Positions 31,509 to 43,260 of a stretch of 64,000 nt of DNA are shown piece by piece. Within the stretch, counting starts at the first letter, position 1, and the number at the start of each line of letters is the position of its first letter. Source of the DNA: Phytopythium helicoides (lineage: Eukaryota > Oomycota > Peronosporomycetes > Pythiales > Pythiaceae); the NCBI GenBank assembly GCA_024867545.1, contig JANFNE010000028.1, positions 744,001 to 808,000 on the forward strand, read 5' to 3'. Below the pieces are notes generated by a model, which saw nothing but the letters and a program-made list of their open reading frames with translations, was not told where the DNA came from and made no database searches. Made by a program: the position numbers and the translations under genes.

Positions 31509-34500
31509 TCAGTCAGTGTCGGAACGCTGCCGTTTAACCTGCTGCTCTTGCGTCTCGCCAACTTCATCATCGTCGTCATCGTCATACCGAAATTCGGCGC
31601 TCTCAGTCACCTCGGCATCCGAGTCGTCGTGAGCTGCGTGATCACCCAAGCCGCTGCCTTCTGGGACGTCATTCCCAGCTTCGTCGCCATTCTCGTCGAA
31701 ACCACGATACCCCTTCTCAGCTTTGCTCTCTTCGAGCCTCTCCTTGATTTTGTCCCGATTGAATCGAAAGTCACGAGACTGACGGAGTTTGCACCATGCA
31801 CTAAAATCTCGGTCCTGCAACGTCAAATGACAGACCATCAGTACTGCGATCGAATCCAATCCATCTATAGATCCCGATCTCGTCTTACCTTGCACAGCTT
31901 CGAAAACTTGATAAGGATCAAGTCGAATTGCTCCATCTGATAGATGACGTCGGGGATAAGTTTGGATTGTGCCGCTATTGTCCCAGCTCCCCCTCGGCCT
32001 TTACTCGCCTTGTTTGCATTCGTGCGCTTGGCTTCTTCGTGGATGCACGCAATGAATTGTAAAAGAATGGGCGAAAGCTCGCTTGCTGTCCGATCAAACA
32101 ATCGCTGCAGATACTTGGGCAGTGTCGTTTCTTTTCGACGCAGTTTGCATGTAACCAGCAGCGTCAGTAGCTTGTAGAGGCGACCAATGAGCCGGATAAT
32201 ACGGAGCGGTAAAGCCGCTTTACTCAGATCCATCATGGCAAATGGCATTAGAATACCCGCAAGATCAAACACACGGCGACAGTAGCCCTTGAAGGCTGCC
32301 TGGTATTGCGCCGTTGCGATATTGACATTGAGTGCCGAAAAGCCATTCTCTTCCTCGAAAGTCTGCAGCAAGTTAGCCTCTTCCTCTCTCAACTTGAGCG
32401 CTTGTCGTAGCTGCTGCGCGCAAAACTCCTTGATTCGCGGCTCCAGATCTGTCATGGCTTGCTCAGACTTGGTCAACATCGCGCTGACAACTGTAGTCAC
32501 ATTTTTATCATCGAGCTCGTCTAGTTGCAGCCGGTCGTTGAAGTTAACGCTCTTGATCGGGAAAGGAAGCTCCCCTTCACCGTTGCAGTTGTGGAATAAG
32601 CCATTTGAGATCTGCAGAGCCATCTGAGTATTCAAGACCGTGTGTCCTTGGGGTCGCAAGAACACCAGCACCATATTTTCCAATAACTTTTGCGTCTGGA
32701 ACCGACGCCGGGTCAGTGTACTCTTCATCCATATGTCGAATCGCGACAGCACGTCGCTGGGAAGTTTACCCCAGACGATTTTGATGATTTCAAGAACAGC
32801 AGTCGCCTCTTCTAGCATATCTTTCCCGGCAAAACTGTCGAAGAGCGAGCAAAACTTGAACGTATACTTTTCAAGCTGACCAGTTATTGAGGCACGCCCA
32901 AAATCGTCGTCTTCTTCAACTTCAGGATCGTTTGATCCGCAGAAGACTTGAGCGATACAGTCTGTTGCGTCCTCGATGGATCTCATCATCCACAACTCAA
33001 CGACCGCTCCGAAGGCTCGGAGACAATTGCAGCGAATTTTGCGCAGCCGCTCCAGGCGATCTCGATCCACTGAGCCATGTGATGAACTATTGGCAATTGC
33101 TCGATCGTTGGCGTCGTGAAGATGCGTGGCGATCTTGAACAGTGACGGAGCGAGGTGATCGATAAAATCCTTCGAATCACTCGACAAAGAGACCCCACGA
33201 GCCAGCAACTGGAAGTCACCCACGCTGCTTTCTCGGACAAGATCCAACGCGGACGAGGCGCGTCCGAGCATGAACATCACGATAAGTTCTTCGTCTTTTG
33301 TTAGCCCCAGTGGGTCCTTGCTCACCTTTTCACGCGCCGAGTCCATCAGCACAGCAATACTGAATGGCGTGAGTAACAAAGCGTCCTTCACGATGGCATG
33401 CTCTCGAAACACAGGCGCGTTCTCTGGTATGTTGTTTGGTGATCCCTCTCCTTGTTGACTGGTCTCTTTTGCCTTTGATTTTGGTGGGCGCCCCCTCTTC
33501 CGACTTGACTTGTTCTCTCCTCCCTTTGAGGCGTCAGTATCGTTTTGGCCAAGTTTGTCCGTGATCCAGCGGTGCATGTGCAAGTAGTGAGCCAGTGCCT
33601 CCCACGTTGGCTGATCAATTCCACCTGAACGCGCTCCCGATATGATGAGCCAATTCATGGAAACCTCTAACACTTCGCACAACATCCGCGCGAGCTGCCG
33701 AGTGGACCCAGTCTCCCCGCTTTGGACTCCCAACGATGTGCTTTTGTCGAGATCAAAGTCCGCGATCTCGCAGCGCTTCATCCTCTCCATTAGAACAGAC
33801 ACCCTATTATCGATCGCACTGAAGGATCTCTGCGCCGCAGGCGTCTGTGTCGCAGGGATGAGTTCATCAGCAAGAAATGCCCCATCGCTCTGGCACTCTA
33901 GTCGAGTTTCCTCTATGCACGTCAGCATTGCGTGCACCAGGTAGGCAACCGGTTCTTCGTATGTTCCTCTTCGATGCGTCGACAAACACGAGTCTAGTTT
34001 CAATGGCGGCAAAATGGTCTCGTTCGCCTCATAGTACTTTGAGAAGTGTCGGTACACAAGGTCAAGGATTGGAGGCTGCAGGGATGGGCATTCGCGAAAC
34101 ACCCGCAGTAACTCTGCGTATAGGACGAGACGTACTGTCGTCTGAAGCTGGAAGGCACGTTTGAAAACGCCACAAAATTGACGAAATAAATCTTCTGCAA
34201 CGATGGCGGTCGACTGTTCTTGAGTAGCAACTTCACTCTGGCTTTCTAGGGCAGCACCCAATGCTTGCTGAGTGCTTCCGTTCATACCTTGTGATAACAG
34301 CGCGTCTGCATTTTGTGAGTACAGCTGAGTCAGAGTGCCGCGTTTGAAGACCTGGGAGAATAGGCACAGCATGAACGAAAAACCCTGGATGCCGATGATT
34401 CGCGATGCCTCATCCTTGCGGAACATTGCCTTTCGCAGCGTTAGGATAAGGAAGCCTTTCAAGTTCGGCCTCACTTTGAGCAACGCGCCTAGCGCGTACA

Positions 34501-36256
34501 GGAACAGCCTTGCATTCTTTGGTGTCATGTGAATCAGGAACTCAAACCCTTCGCGAATGCGTACTCCAAGCTGCCCAGTGAGATCGGCAGCATGACGCTG
34601 TACAATTCGAGCTAGTAGTAACAGTGCTCTCTTGGTTCCTGCATTTTGGACGATAACACCGTTCATCACACTGTCTATGATACGCTCCCGAGCAGACTCA
34701 TCGGCGCGAAAGCAGTCAATAACAAGACGAATGCCAAAACCGATCCACGGTAGGTGCATCGCCTTTTGAGTCTGGTTGCCTAGGTCAAGCAGCTCTTCGA
34801 CTTTTTTGTCGTGCACTTCCATCAGCTGGAATGCAAATCTCATCATTCGCATCGACACCGAGCTCCAACTACCCTCAGCGGCATGTGGAATCGTCTGGAG
34901 GAAGGCACTGCGAGCTGCATTGTCGACAGTAGAACCTGCTCGTCCTGAGAACAAAAGTAGCTCGGTAACTGTTGGTGAACATGAACAACAACAAAAAAGA
35001 GATGCAGTACGCTACCTCCAGCGATCTCTTGCGTGTACGATTGAATGATTCTCTGCGATAGAAATGTGAACACCTTTGCGTCATTCGGTCCATGGGAGAT
35101 CGTCATCAAGATTGCAATGTCGAACGACGATAGAATTTCGGTTCGCGCCTCATACTCGACAAGGAATAGCTTTGCCATGCCAGCGTCTTGCTTGAGAACA
35201 ATGTCAAAGTGGTAAAGAATCGTCGATTGGAGCGCGCGCACCTCCCGCACGGAGAGCGTGCGTGGCACGTTGGACGTATCTGCAGTATAGTCTACCCTCG
35301 GTTCTGCGCTTCTTGCGAGCAAAGCGCACTGCTGCACCAGCATGCGGACGAATATTCGCTTGCAGACCTCGCTGCGAAGTCGAAGGACGAGCAGAAGTAC
35401 GTTGTGGAAGACGGTCGGAAGCAACTCAAAGTTGTTTGCTCTTGCGTCGGACGAGCGCACACTGATCTCAGCGCACGCTTCTCGGTAGATCTTTGCGCAC
35501 ACTTGGCGCTCAAGGTCGTCACTCAGCGGGAACTCGCGGAACGTCTTGAGGAACTGCAGGAAGAACCGCTTTGGCCATGCCAGCGCCGCAAGCTTGTGCA
35601 TGACTTGGTCCATGTACTCGGTGCCGGAGCAGCGGTCTGGGAAGTCGTACGCGCCGTCGTGGATGAGCACCACTGGGCACGCGGCCACGCGCATGAGCAG
35701 CTGCGGCAGCAGCTCCAGCGTGTAGAAGATGGCCGCCCCGTCTACGATAGTCGTTAGTGTCTCTGCGCAAGCGAGTGTCCTTGCCTGCATCAACGCTGCG
35801 CCTCGCACCTGCTCTCCGCTGGCGCTGTGACTGCTGGCACACGGAGACGCCCTTGACGACCTCGTCCACGACCGGCGGGAGGTCGTCGGCGCGCAGATGC
35901 TGCAGCTCGCGCAGCAGCACGTCGGTGGTGGCCGCCGCGACGGCCGCTTGCGCGTTCTGCGCGTGCAGCGCGTCCACAGCCCACACGACCAGCCGCCTGC
36001 GAAGCTCCTCGCCCGCCTGCACGCGCAGCGCCCACAGCGCGGCCTGCAGCGCGTCCAGGAACTCGTGGTCGGCAAACTCTCGCGGCCCGTCGTCCACCTG
36101 CCGCGCCAGCAGCGCGCCGAGCGCCCGCAGCAGCGCGTCCGCACCCGCGCGCCCCACGAGCTCCAGAGCCTCTGCGGGCGCTGGAGCGGCCGCGGACCCT
36201 CCGTCGCCCTCGCGCAGCCGCCGGAACAGCGCCGCGAGGTCCCGCAGCGCGTCCAT
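31509..36256 (-). CDS. FANCI: FANCI, Fanconi anaemia ID-complex subunit
   Basis: Four exons, about 1,490 residues. Exon 1 (MDALRDLAALFRRLREG...) joins exon 2 by GTGCGAGGCG...CGTAG; exon 2 joins the long exon 3 by GTAGCGTACT...CTCAG; exon 4 follows GTAAGACGAG...TTGCAG; all keep frame. Family-specific stretches include ILPPLKLDSCL with the following YEEPVAYLV, LILTLRKAMF, the SPFSIALLLS-like FDIAILMTISHG, and the helical solenoid throughout. FANCI forms a clamp with FANCD2 on DNA at interstrand crosslinks. The acidic/basic tail (YDDDDDDE, then KRQRSDTD) resembles the C-terminal NLS region. At the position of the usual ubiquitinated lysine I read isoleucine (see findings). No FANCD2 gene is in the window. 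Confidence 0.88.
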
Positions 36257-36459
36257 CGTTGCCGAACGAGCTTCAAAAGGCAACTTGCCCGCTGGGGCCT
36301 TCCTCTTTTTATACTATTCTTTCTCAGAGGTCTTTCGGCATTTGACTGGAGGTGTGAGCACGACGCCCCTTCCGCCTGGCGCACCTCCGTCCCCTCCCCC
36401 TCCCTTCCAAATTGTGAGGCGCGCAGAGTCCAAGAAGAGTTCCTCCCACCCGCGTCGAG

Positions 36460-36958
36460 ATGTTCGGCCTCGTGAAGAAGGCGGCGACCGCCGCGGCCTC
36501 GCGCCCCACCAACGCCATGCAGACGCGCCTGATGAGCGGCGGCCACGGCCACGGCGGCCCGCCGCCGACGGGTCTCGAGGCCAAGGTCCGCGCGTACCTG
36601 CCCAAGGACTACCAGGTGCGTCCGCGACGCGTCCGCTGCCGCGCCGTCAAGTCGGACTGACCGTCCCCGCAGATCGTCATGGCGACGCTCGGATTCTACA
36701 CGTCGCTCGTGCTGCTCTTCAAGCTCAAGCCCTCCAAGAAGGCTGCCGAGGCCCCGGCCGGTACGTTCTCGCCTGCACTTTGCCACTCCATCCGATCCGA
36801 GACGACTCACGCCTTCTAACAAACTCCTTGCAGCCGCCGCCGCCGCCTCCACGTCGGACGAGATCCCCTCGATCCTCAGCGACGAGTTCGAGGAGTGGTC
36901 CAAGATCGCCGGCAACTTTGAGCGATGGGAGAAGAGCCTCGAGACGATGGGCAACTAA
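36460..36958 (+). CDS. Small single-pass mitochondrial membrane protein, ATP-synthase-subunit-like
   Basis: Three exons give about 120 residues. The N-terminus (MFGLVKKAATAAASRPTNAM) looks like a targeting peptide. A Gly/His stretch is followed by LEAKVRAYLPKDYQIVMATL and the single hydrophobic helix MATLGFYTSLVLLFKL ending in KPSKKA, then an Ala-rich linker and EEWSKIAGNFERWEKSLETM. The layout of one helix followed by FKLKxxKK resembles subunit k/DAPIT of the F1Fo ATP synthase, but similarity is short. A small assembly or structural subunit of the inner membrane is inferred. Introns start GTGCGTCCGC and GTACGTTCTC. The ATG lies 203 bp from the FANCI start on the other strand. Confidence 0.6.
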
Positions 36959-37234
36959 GTGGCAAGAGAGAGAGACTCGGCCGCACGGCGCTCCCGTCGC
37001 CGAGCGGCTGTGTGTCGTAGCTGCCGTAGCTGCTGCTAGCGATTGCCGAGTAAACAAAAAGTGTCCATCGACGAACTCGACGCGTTTGACAGGTCATTCC
37101 ATGGCTCGCATCTAGTTCCAATATATATAAAAGTCGGGCATCCGCGTCGCGGTGCCCACCGGCCTCTCTCGTCAACGCACACATGTGTCAAGGGGGGAGC
37201 AGTACTGGTGGTGGAGCAAACACCTTGGCGGCAT

Positions 37235-38690
37235 CTAGTCTCCGATCGTGCCAAACTCGGGCGAGCCGTCGCCGCGCAGGCGCTCGCACAGCATGGGCTC
37301 GTAGTGGTCGCCGCCGCGGTCGCTCCCGGTGAGCCGCATGAGAAGGAACCACGGCGCATGGCCCTTGGAGTGGCCCGAGGCGCGGTCGTCGGCTGCCGCG
37401 TCGACGCGCGGGCGGTGCGGCAGGAAGAACATCTTCCCGCAGCCGACGAGCACAACAAACAGGTCGCGCTGGTAGGCCGTCGCGAGCGCCTCGAGCACGA
37501 AGTCGTCGCCCCACGCCACGCGGCGGTTCTCCGGGTCATTGTCCACGGACACGAGTCCCGAGCGGCTGTAGTTGAGTCCGATCAGAAAGTGGGTATTCTT
37601 GCCGTTGCCAACGCGCATGTAGTCGCAGTACGAGTGCGCGTCCACGACGGGCTGCGCAAACTGCGAGTAGACGAGCTCGGCGGCCTTGCTCCACGAGTAC
37701 CCGCGTTCCTGCAGCTGCACGCACTTGGCCACCAGCATGTCCTTGTCGGTCAGCGGTGCGACGAAGCGCCGCGTCTGCAGCGGACTTACGCCCCAGCCGC
37801 CCTTGAGCGACGGGAAGTACAGGTTCTTGATGGCCGTGTCGATCTTTTCCTTCTCTTCGGGCGAGCACGCCGTGTAGTGCGCGAGGAAGTACTTGGTCGC
37901 GACCTCGCGGATGCCGTGTGGCGGCAGTGGCTCGCACTCCTCCGTGTACAGCAGTAGCTGCTCCATCGACAGGAACAGGCAGTCCCCGAATGGCGCAACC
38001 GGCGCCAGGTACTTGACGCTGTACGCAATGTCGTGCGGGACGTACGACACGCCCTCCTCTTCGAGCTCGCGCAGCAGGTCGCGGCTTGACGAGTCGACGC
38101 CACCAACGCGGCGCCAGCCCATGCAGACCGTCACGGGCCGGTCCACCACGGCGGGCATGTCGGTGAGCACGAAGCGCTCGCTGCGGTTGGCGCGGCGCGG
38201 CGTGAGCAGCACAGTCTCGGGGCAGGCCTGGTGCGTTCGTTTCGCGGCACAACAAGAGTTAGTGCATTCGTCTCGTGTCCGACCCGCCGCGCGCACGACC
38301 CACCATTTGCTGGTACTGCGAGTACGCGAGCAGCCGCGAGTCGAGCTGCTGCTGCGCGCCCTCGACCGCCTCGCCGTAGCCGTCGTGCAGCGTGATCTCG
38401 GTCGACGCGTCCAGCGCCGGCAGGAACGGCATGGCCACGGGCAGCTGCTCGACCTCGACGTCCTCGTTCGAGTCGTCCGACCGGTCGTCCTGGTGCACAT
38501 CGCGCCCGTCCTCCTGCTCGGCGCCGCCTGTGAACTCGCCGTCGAGGGCGCTGCGCTCGAGCGACGCCGACAGCGACGACGACACGGGCGTCACGGCCAC
38601 GAGGCTCTCGTCGTCCGAGGCGCACGCGCCGCTATCCTTGCGCGCCAGCTGCTGCGTCAGCACGAACACGTACTCGTTCTCTTCGGCCAT
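37235..38690 (-). CDS. OTU-like cysteine peptidase (putative deubiquitinase)
   Basis: Two exons, about 460 residues, joined by an intron GTGGGTCGTG...GCACCAG. The N-terminal part is acidic and disordered. The C-terminal part has the OTU pattern: APFGDCLFLSMEQLLLY carries the Asp-x-x-Cys context of the nucleophile, and GGDHYEPML near the end supplies the histidine. Between them lie helices (GIREVATKYFLAHY) and FLIGLNYSRSG. OTU enzymes cleave ubiquitin from proteins. The spacing between Cys and His (about 210 residues) is longer than in small OTUs, so this is a divergent member. Activity is inferred from the two motifs only. Confidence 0.7.
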
Positions 38691-39836
38691 CGCGGGCGTC
38701 GGTGGGTAGGGAGGTGGGGCGGTGGGTGGATCGAGCGCGTCTCGCGGCGGCAGCACAGGTCCTCGCGACGGCGTCGGCTTCTCAGGAGAAACGTCTCTGT
38801 CTTCTTTCGCACCAGATCTGGACTTCACTATGCCTTTCTTTGCGCCATAGAGATGTTTTCCGCCAATGCGAGTGCGATATTTGCCGGTACCAAAAAAGTA
38901 GACAAGGTACCAAATGAATGGACCAAAATAGTACATGGTGGTATTATATATCGCGCAGTGAGAATCGTTCTGGCTGACCACAACAAGGACTTCGCCATGG
39001 AGATAGCGTTCAAGAAGTACCTACCGAATATGGATCTAAAGCGTGGGGACGAGGCTGTGCATTCTGGATGGAAGTGATTTGGACACTGTAGCATTAATAG
39101 TTGAGGTGGATTTCCTCAAAGTAGAGGTTTTTTTATCCAATTCTCCAACATGGAGGTATACAACACTGAGCAGTTTGAGCAAACATGTGACGGGATACGT
39201 GCAACACTGGCACGGGGAAGTGCGCAACGCAATTCCACTTGATTTTCGTATAGGTTAGATAGATAACCAAATACAACTGTCATGGAGGCAATACAAAGCG
39301 AAGGATGTGTATTTGTATTCGTTATGGTTGGTGGCTCCTAAACACGAATAGCATGACTACATAAGTAAACTATGCCCGGCTTGACAGAGGTGGTCAAGAC
39401 AACGCCGAACGGGACACGCATGGACAAACAGTGTGATGCACGGTAGAACACGGCTGTGGAAAGAGATGTCAAGTTAATGTGTCCTTATCAGTAAAGTCGG
39501 AAAGCTTCGCGAGTGGAGAGAGAAGTGGATCCGGGAGTCTCACTGAGGCATACGGTACGCACCTGGTTGCAGCTGCAGTAGGTGAAGTGTACATGTGTTG
39601 TAATTTATGAGCGCTCCGATTCGATTCGCTCAAGGGAAGATGTAGGGTTCGCTTGCTCTGGCCTTTTCAGTAGTAGTAGCTTGGTGTTTGTATCAAAGTG
39701 TGAGTGTGACATCGGATCGTTCGACAATTTCGGCGCATATACGACCAAGCACAAATGGCGACCATACAAGCACCAAAAGAATTTGAGCAGCAAAGGATCC
39801 AAGAGTTTTCCATTCAAAGATAGCATGAAAATGAAA
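38691..39836. other. Edge of the gene-dense block; no intact gene
   Basis: The sequence becomes AT-richer here. A short coding-like frame at about 38870-39077 (+) (NEWTKIVHGGIIYRAVRIVL, EIAFKKYLPNMDLKRGDEAV) ends in TGA and may be transposon debris; I cannot assign it. Confidence 0.3.
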
Positions 39837-39914
39837 TGACATGAGTGGGATTCGAACCCACGCCCGAAGACTGGTGCCTAAAACCAGCGCCTTAGACCAC
39901 TCGGCCATCATGTC
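39837..39914 (-). tRNA. tRNA-Leu(UAG), copy 1
   Basis: The minus strand reads a 7-bp acceptor stem (GACATGA / TCATGTC), an A-box (TGGCCGAGTGG), the anticodon arm CTGGT-TTTAGGC-ACCAG with anticodon TAG, a variable arm closed by a TTCG loop, and a B-box (GGTTCGAATCC). The variable arm has only about three pairs, short for tRNA-Leu. A TTTT run follows within 10 bases. All 78 bases are identical to the copy at 40799. Confidence 0.93.
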
Positions 39915-40798
39915 GTCGATGTCTGGCTCTATCTTTAAAACATATATAAACAAACGAATACCATTCTCCTGACCAAGACGAAGAAAACGAAGTATTTAAT
40001 ACTGATAGCAGGTACTTTCTGAATATACAAGGGCTTTGAATCACATCACCGATCTGTTTTTCTTTTGAACTTGTCCAGAAAGACATTTTTTGTATTAGAA
40101 ATTTCGAGCACCAATGTTGGATCGAACAAGGCAAACAATCCATCTGAAAATGCATACTCGTATATTATTGAGCAAATAAAAAGAAAGAAAGAAAGAAAGT
40201 GAAGGCGTCAAGCAAGGTATTATAGCAGTGAGGACCTCGCCTAATCGGCCTTATTTTAACTAAAACTCCCCCACCGATTTGTGCTTATATGTGTGGATAG
40301 TCTGCAAGGCGCACTCACTACAAGAGTCGCCTGTTGATATGCGCGCTGCAGTAGCTATTGCTATTTTGCGCGATGAACGACGATCGTGAGGCCGTTTATT
40401 TTGCTTTTCCCACCTAACTAGGTTCAACGTACATATTGACCCACGAAACCATTGCATATACGCAACATTCGGCTGAAATGGACAATATCTAGACCCTCGC
40501 TCCTATTTGGTGTTGTGCACATGTGGTTTGTGACAAAAAACACGCAAAAAAGCCGACTGGGTAGAAAGGTACACTCCGTGCCAAGAAAAATGGGATCACC
40601 CACAGACGGAAGGTATTTAGTCAACGCTTCAAACGAGACGCAGCAAAAACTTTAGAAGAGCTAGAAATGGGTATTTTGAGGTCTTTAGAGTATCCCAATG
40701 CTATTGGTAAATTGTTTCGCTTATATGAAGGCAATGTTTGTGAGTTGTGAAAGAAAGCTATATATATATAGTAATAATTGGACTAGGTGTCCATATGC
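39915..40798. other. Spacer between the two inverted tRNA genes
   Basis: This 884-bp spacer is AT-rich with a (GAAA)n microsatellite at about 40179-40199 and a TATATATATATA run at about 40760. I see no gene. Confidence 0.5.
40179..40199. repeat. (GAAA)n microsatellite
   Basis: About five tandem GAAA units lie in the spacer between the inverted tRNA copies. Confidence 0.8.
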
Positions 40799-40876
40799 GA
40801 CATGATGGCCGAGTGGTCTAAGGCGCTGGTTTTAGGCACCAGTCTTCGGGCGTGGGTTCGAATCCCACTCATGTCA
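40799..40876 (+). tRNA. tRNA-Leu(UAG), copy 2
   Basis: The same 78-base gene as at 39837-39914 but on the opposite strand: acceptor stem GACATGA/TCATGTC, anticodon TAG in the loop TTTAGGC, B-box GGTTCGAATCC, no intron. A TTTT terminator lies about 8 bases after the 3' end. Flanks of the two copies do not match, so the shared unit is the tRNA itself. Confidence 0.93.
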
Positions 40877-42689
40877 AACTTATTCTTTTGTTTACCAACA
40901 CGACACCACCAGCCTTCGCCGCTCACTGCAGCTCTTTCACTGAGGCGCCAGTCAATCTGTTCGAAAAGAATAAAATAAAGCACCCATCAGAAACTATCCG
41001 TGTCAATTACAACTGAAGCAAAGTCGCTACGTCCCTCCGTCGGCTTGGTGTCCATCTACACCAACCACCAACTCAACTAGATTCTAGTTTTGAATAGTAT
41101 GACTTGCTGTGGTGGCAGTTTGATTCGTCCGTTCTCTGGAGCAACCTCTTCACTAGATTTGATTGGAAGACTAACACAAAGTTTAAACTGTGCTGCTGGG
41201 TTTTGTGGCTAACCACTGCATGATGGAAACGGTGGTGGGGGCACAGTAGAACGACAAAGTAATAACAATCCACACAAAAGTGTGCAAAATATAGTGTTGT
41301 TATCAAGTTCTCGAAGTATTTAGAAGTAGAGGAAGTAAGGAGAAGTGTAGGGTCAACCGAGAGGCTAAGGGTAGTGAACCACCATATTTTGGCTGCTCCG
41401 TACCCAGTCATTGGTGTCGCGATGGTGCATAATAAAAAGTACTACTGATATCAATAAAGGCGTAACGAGTTGATTGGAATCAACATTTTGATGAGTCAAA
41501 TAGTTTTTTTGTTTTTTTTTGTTAACTTCCTCATTGTATGTATCACCAGCAGAACGAAGCGAAGCGATGGAAGCCCATGAAACAACAACCTTATACGTAA
41601 TAATCAAGAGACTTTTCCGTCAAAAGAGTTGGCACAACCGTAGACAACGAGGTCCTAACCAGAAACGAAAGCGCCACTTCGTGATCGAATGGCGGTGACA
41701 GACCGCGCGGCACATGGTTCGGAATAGAACTTAGAGGGTATGGCTTTATGAATATTGTTGGACACGGCGGTCATTGCCCGAGCCGTTGCAAGGTAGTTTA
41801 TGGTGGGGCAGCAAGAAGATCGCACATTCCACCTGCTCAATTAGTGCACTGGATATGTCCATGATGTGAAGATAATGTCGAGACAGCAACGACAAGGTCT
41901 GATTGTCAATTTTAGCAGTCCTGAAGTCTGGTATCAAAAAGGTGCCAAGCATAAGTTAATCATGCAAGATCGAGCACATGAGATTCAGAGTCTGCGCTGT
42001 GGCCACTTATCCAAGTACAGAAACCTCAGTGCTACGTAGATTCCACTCTCACGCCATTTTATGACTCCTACGATATTCTTAATGGCAGCAATGACTTTGG
42101 ACTCATATTTGACACATCAATACCTACTACAAATAGAGTAAGATTTCACGAATCATATCGAATGGAGGATGCTATTAGAAACATCTCTGCTTGCGGTATA
42201 AAGAGACTGGGTAAATCTGGATATAGTGTAGGTCGTGTAGGTCATGTGTGTTGGCGAAGCTACCTTGTCTACAAAAATGTGCATCAAACTGAGTGAATCT
42301 TTGAAATCAAACTTATTTGGCAAGAATCTGGTAGAGGAAGGTTACATGAGAGCTTTCCAAATACGTGTCTTTTCTATTGCGAGCAGATTTATGCCCTCGA
42401 ATTGATTGCAAATTGGCGACTTCAGGCCTGAGAAGCAATTACTTCTCACTGTCAACCGATTTGAGATCAAATGGAGACCATCATTTTGCAGTCAACTGCA
42501 CCAGTAGTTCAATCGTCTGAGCAATTTGTCAACCAACTGCACATAAAACCTCATACAACTTATTTTAGATGCTTGTATATTGTTCAAGAGGCGTTACGAC
42601 TCAGAACCACAGAACGAGTGCTTGAAGCGCCAGCTAAGACCCCACGGATGACTTCGATTTCAAATCTCGGCCAGGTCTCTTCCTGACGA
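40877..42689. other. AT-rich gene-free stretch
   Basis: This is 1.8 kb with T-rich runs (for example near 41503-41520) and no ORF with recognisable similarity. Short frames such as 42471-42686 have no motif. Confidence 0.4.
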
Positions 42690-43260
42690 AGAACTGACCA
42701 ACAGTAAGCGCGAGTCTTACAGCATCGAGGCGTGGCAGCGCGTTCTCGAGTGTTCACGACGGAATGGACTGGAGGCACCTAGTGGAGATGCAGAACGAAC
42801 CGAAATCTGTTGCTGTCGCACACACATGGGTGCGATGTTACGCAGATGGCCCCAACGATCCAAAGCGAAAGCGGGGCGGCTCGGAGAAGATCATCACAGG
42901 TATCCATGTTAAATTCATGGACTTGGCCCTCGACAAGAACAACAAGTCCACGCACGCAGAGCTTGCAGACATGATCACCGTTCAGGTTGGGGTGTCGTTC
43001 TCAATCTCCACCATGGGGCGTGCACTAGACAGAGCTTGGAAAATACTCAAGAAGCCAGATGTTCAGCCAGAATCCATGAACCTGCTGTAGATCAAAGAAA
43101 AGCGGAGGGACTTCCTGCACCTGCTTCTCGAGTATAAGTCACACGAGTACAGGATCGACTACTTCGACGTGACCAACTTCAACCTCAGGATGACTCGATC
43201 GCGTAGACCCATAGCATCACGGTTGGAGTTTGGGATCCAACTGGAAATAACAACCACTTA
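42690..43260 (+). pseudogene. Dead Tc1/mariner-type transposase
   Basis: Translated pieces follow the order of a Tc1/mariner/IS630 transposase: a helix-turn-helix part (SIEAWQRVLECSRRNG), then in another frame DPKRKRGGSEKIITGIHVKF, VSFSISTMGRALDR (second HTH), and after an in-frame TAG at 43088-43090, KEKRRDFLHLLLEY and IDYFDVTNFNLRMTRSR. In active members the last block reads as a D-E-T-x-F-N motif holding the first catalytic Asp; here it is altered to FDVTNFN. A frame change near 42780, the stop and the missing downstream catalytic residues mark it as non-functional. No inverted termini were identified. Confidence 0.7.

Noticed and set aside
37893..39077. A 394-codon plus-strand frame opposite the OTU gene
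   Set aside because: It follows from the GC-rich codon use of the minus-strand gene; the translation is Arg/Val-rich without domains.
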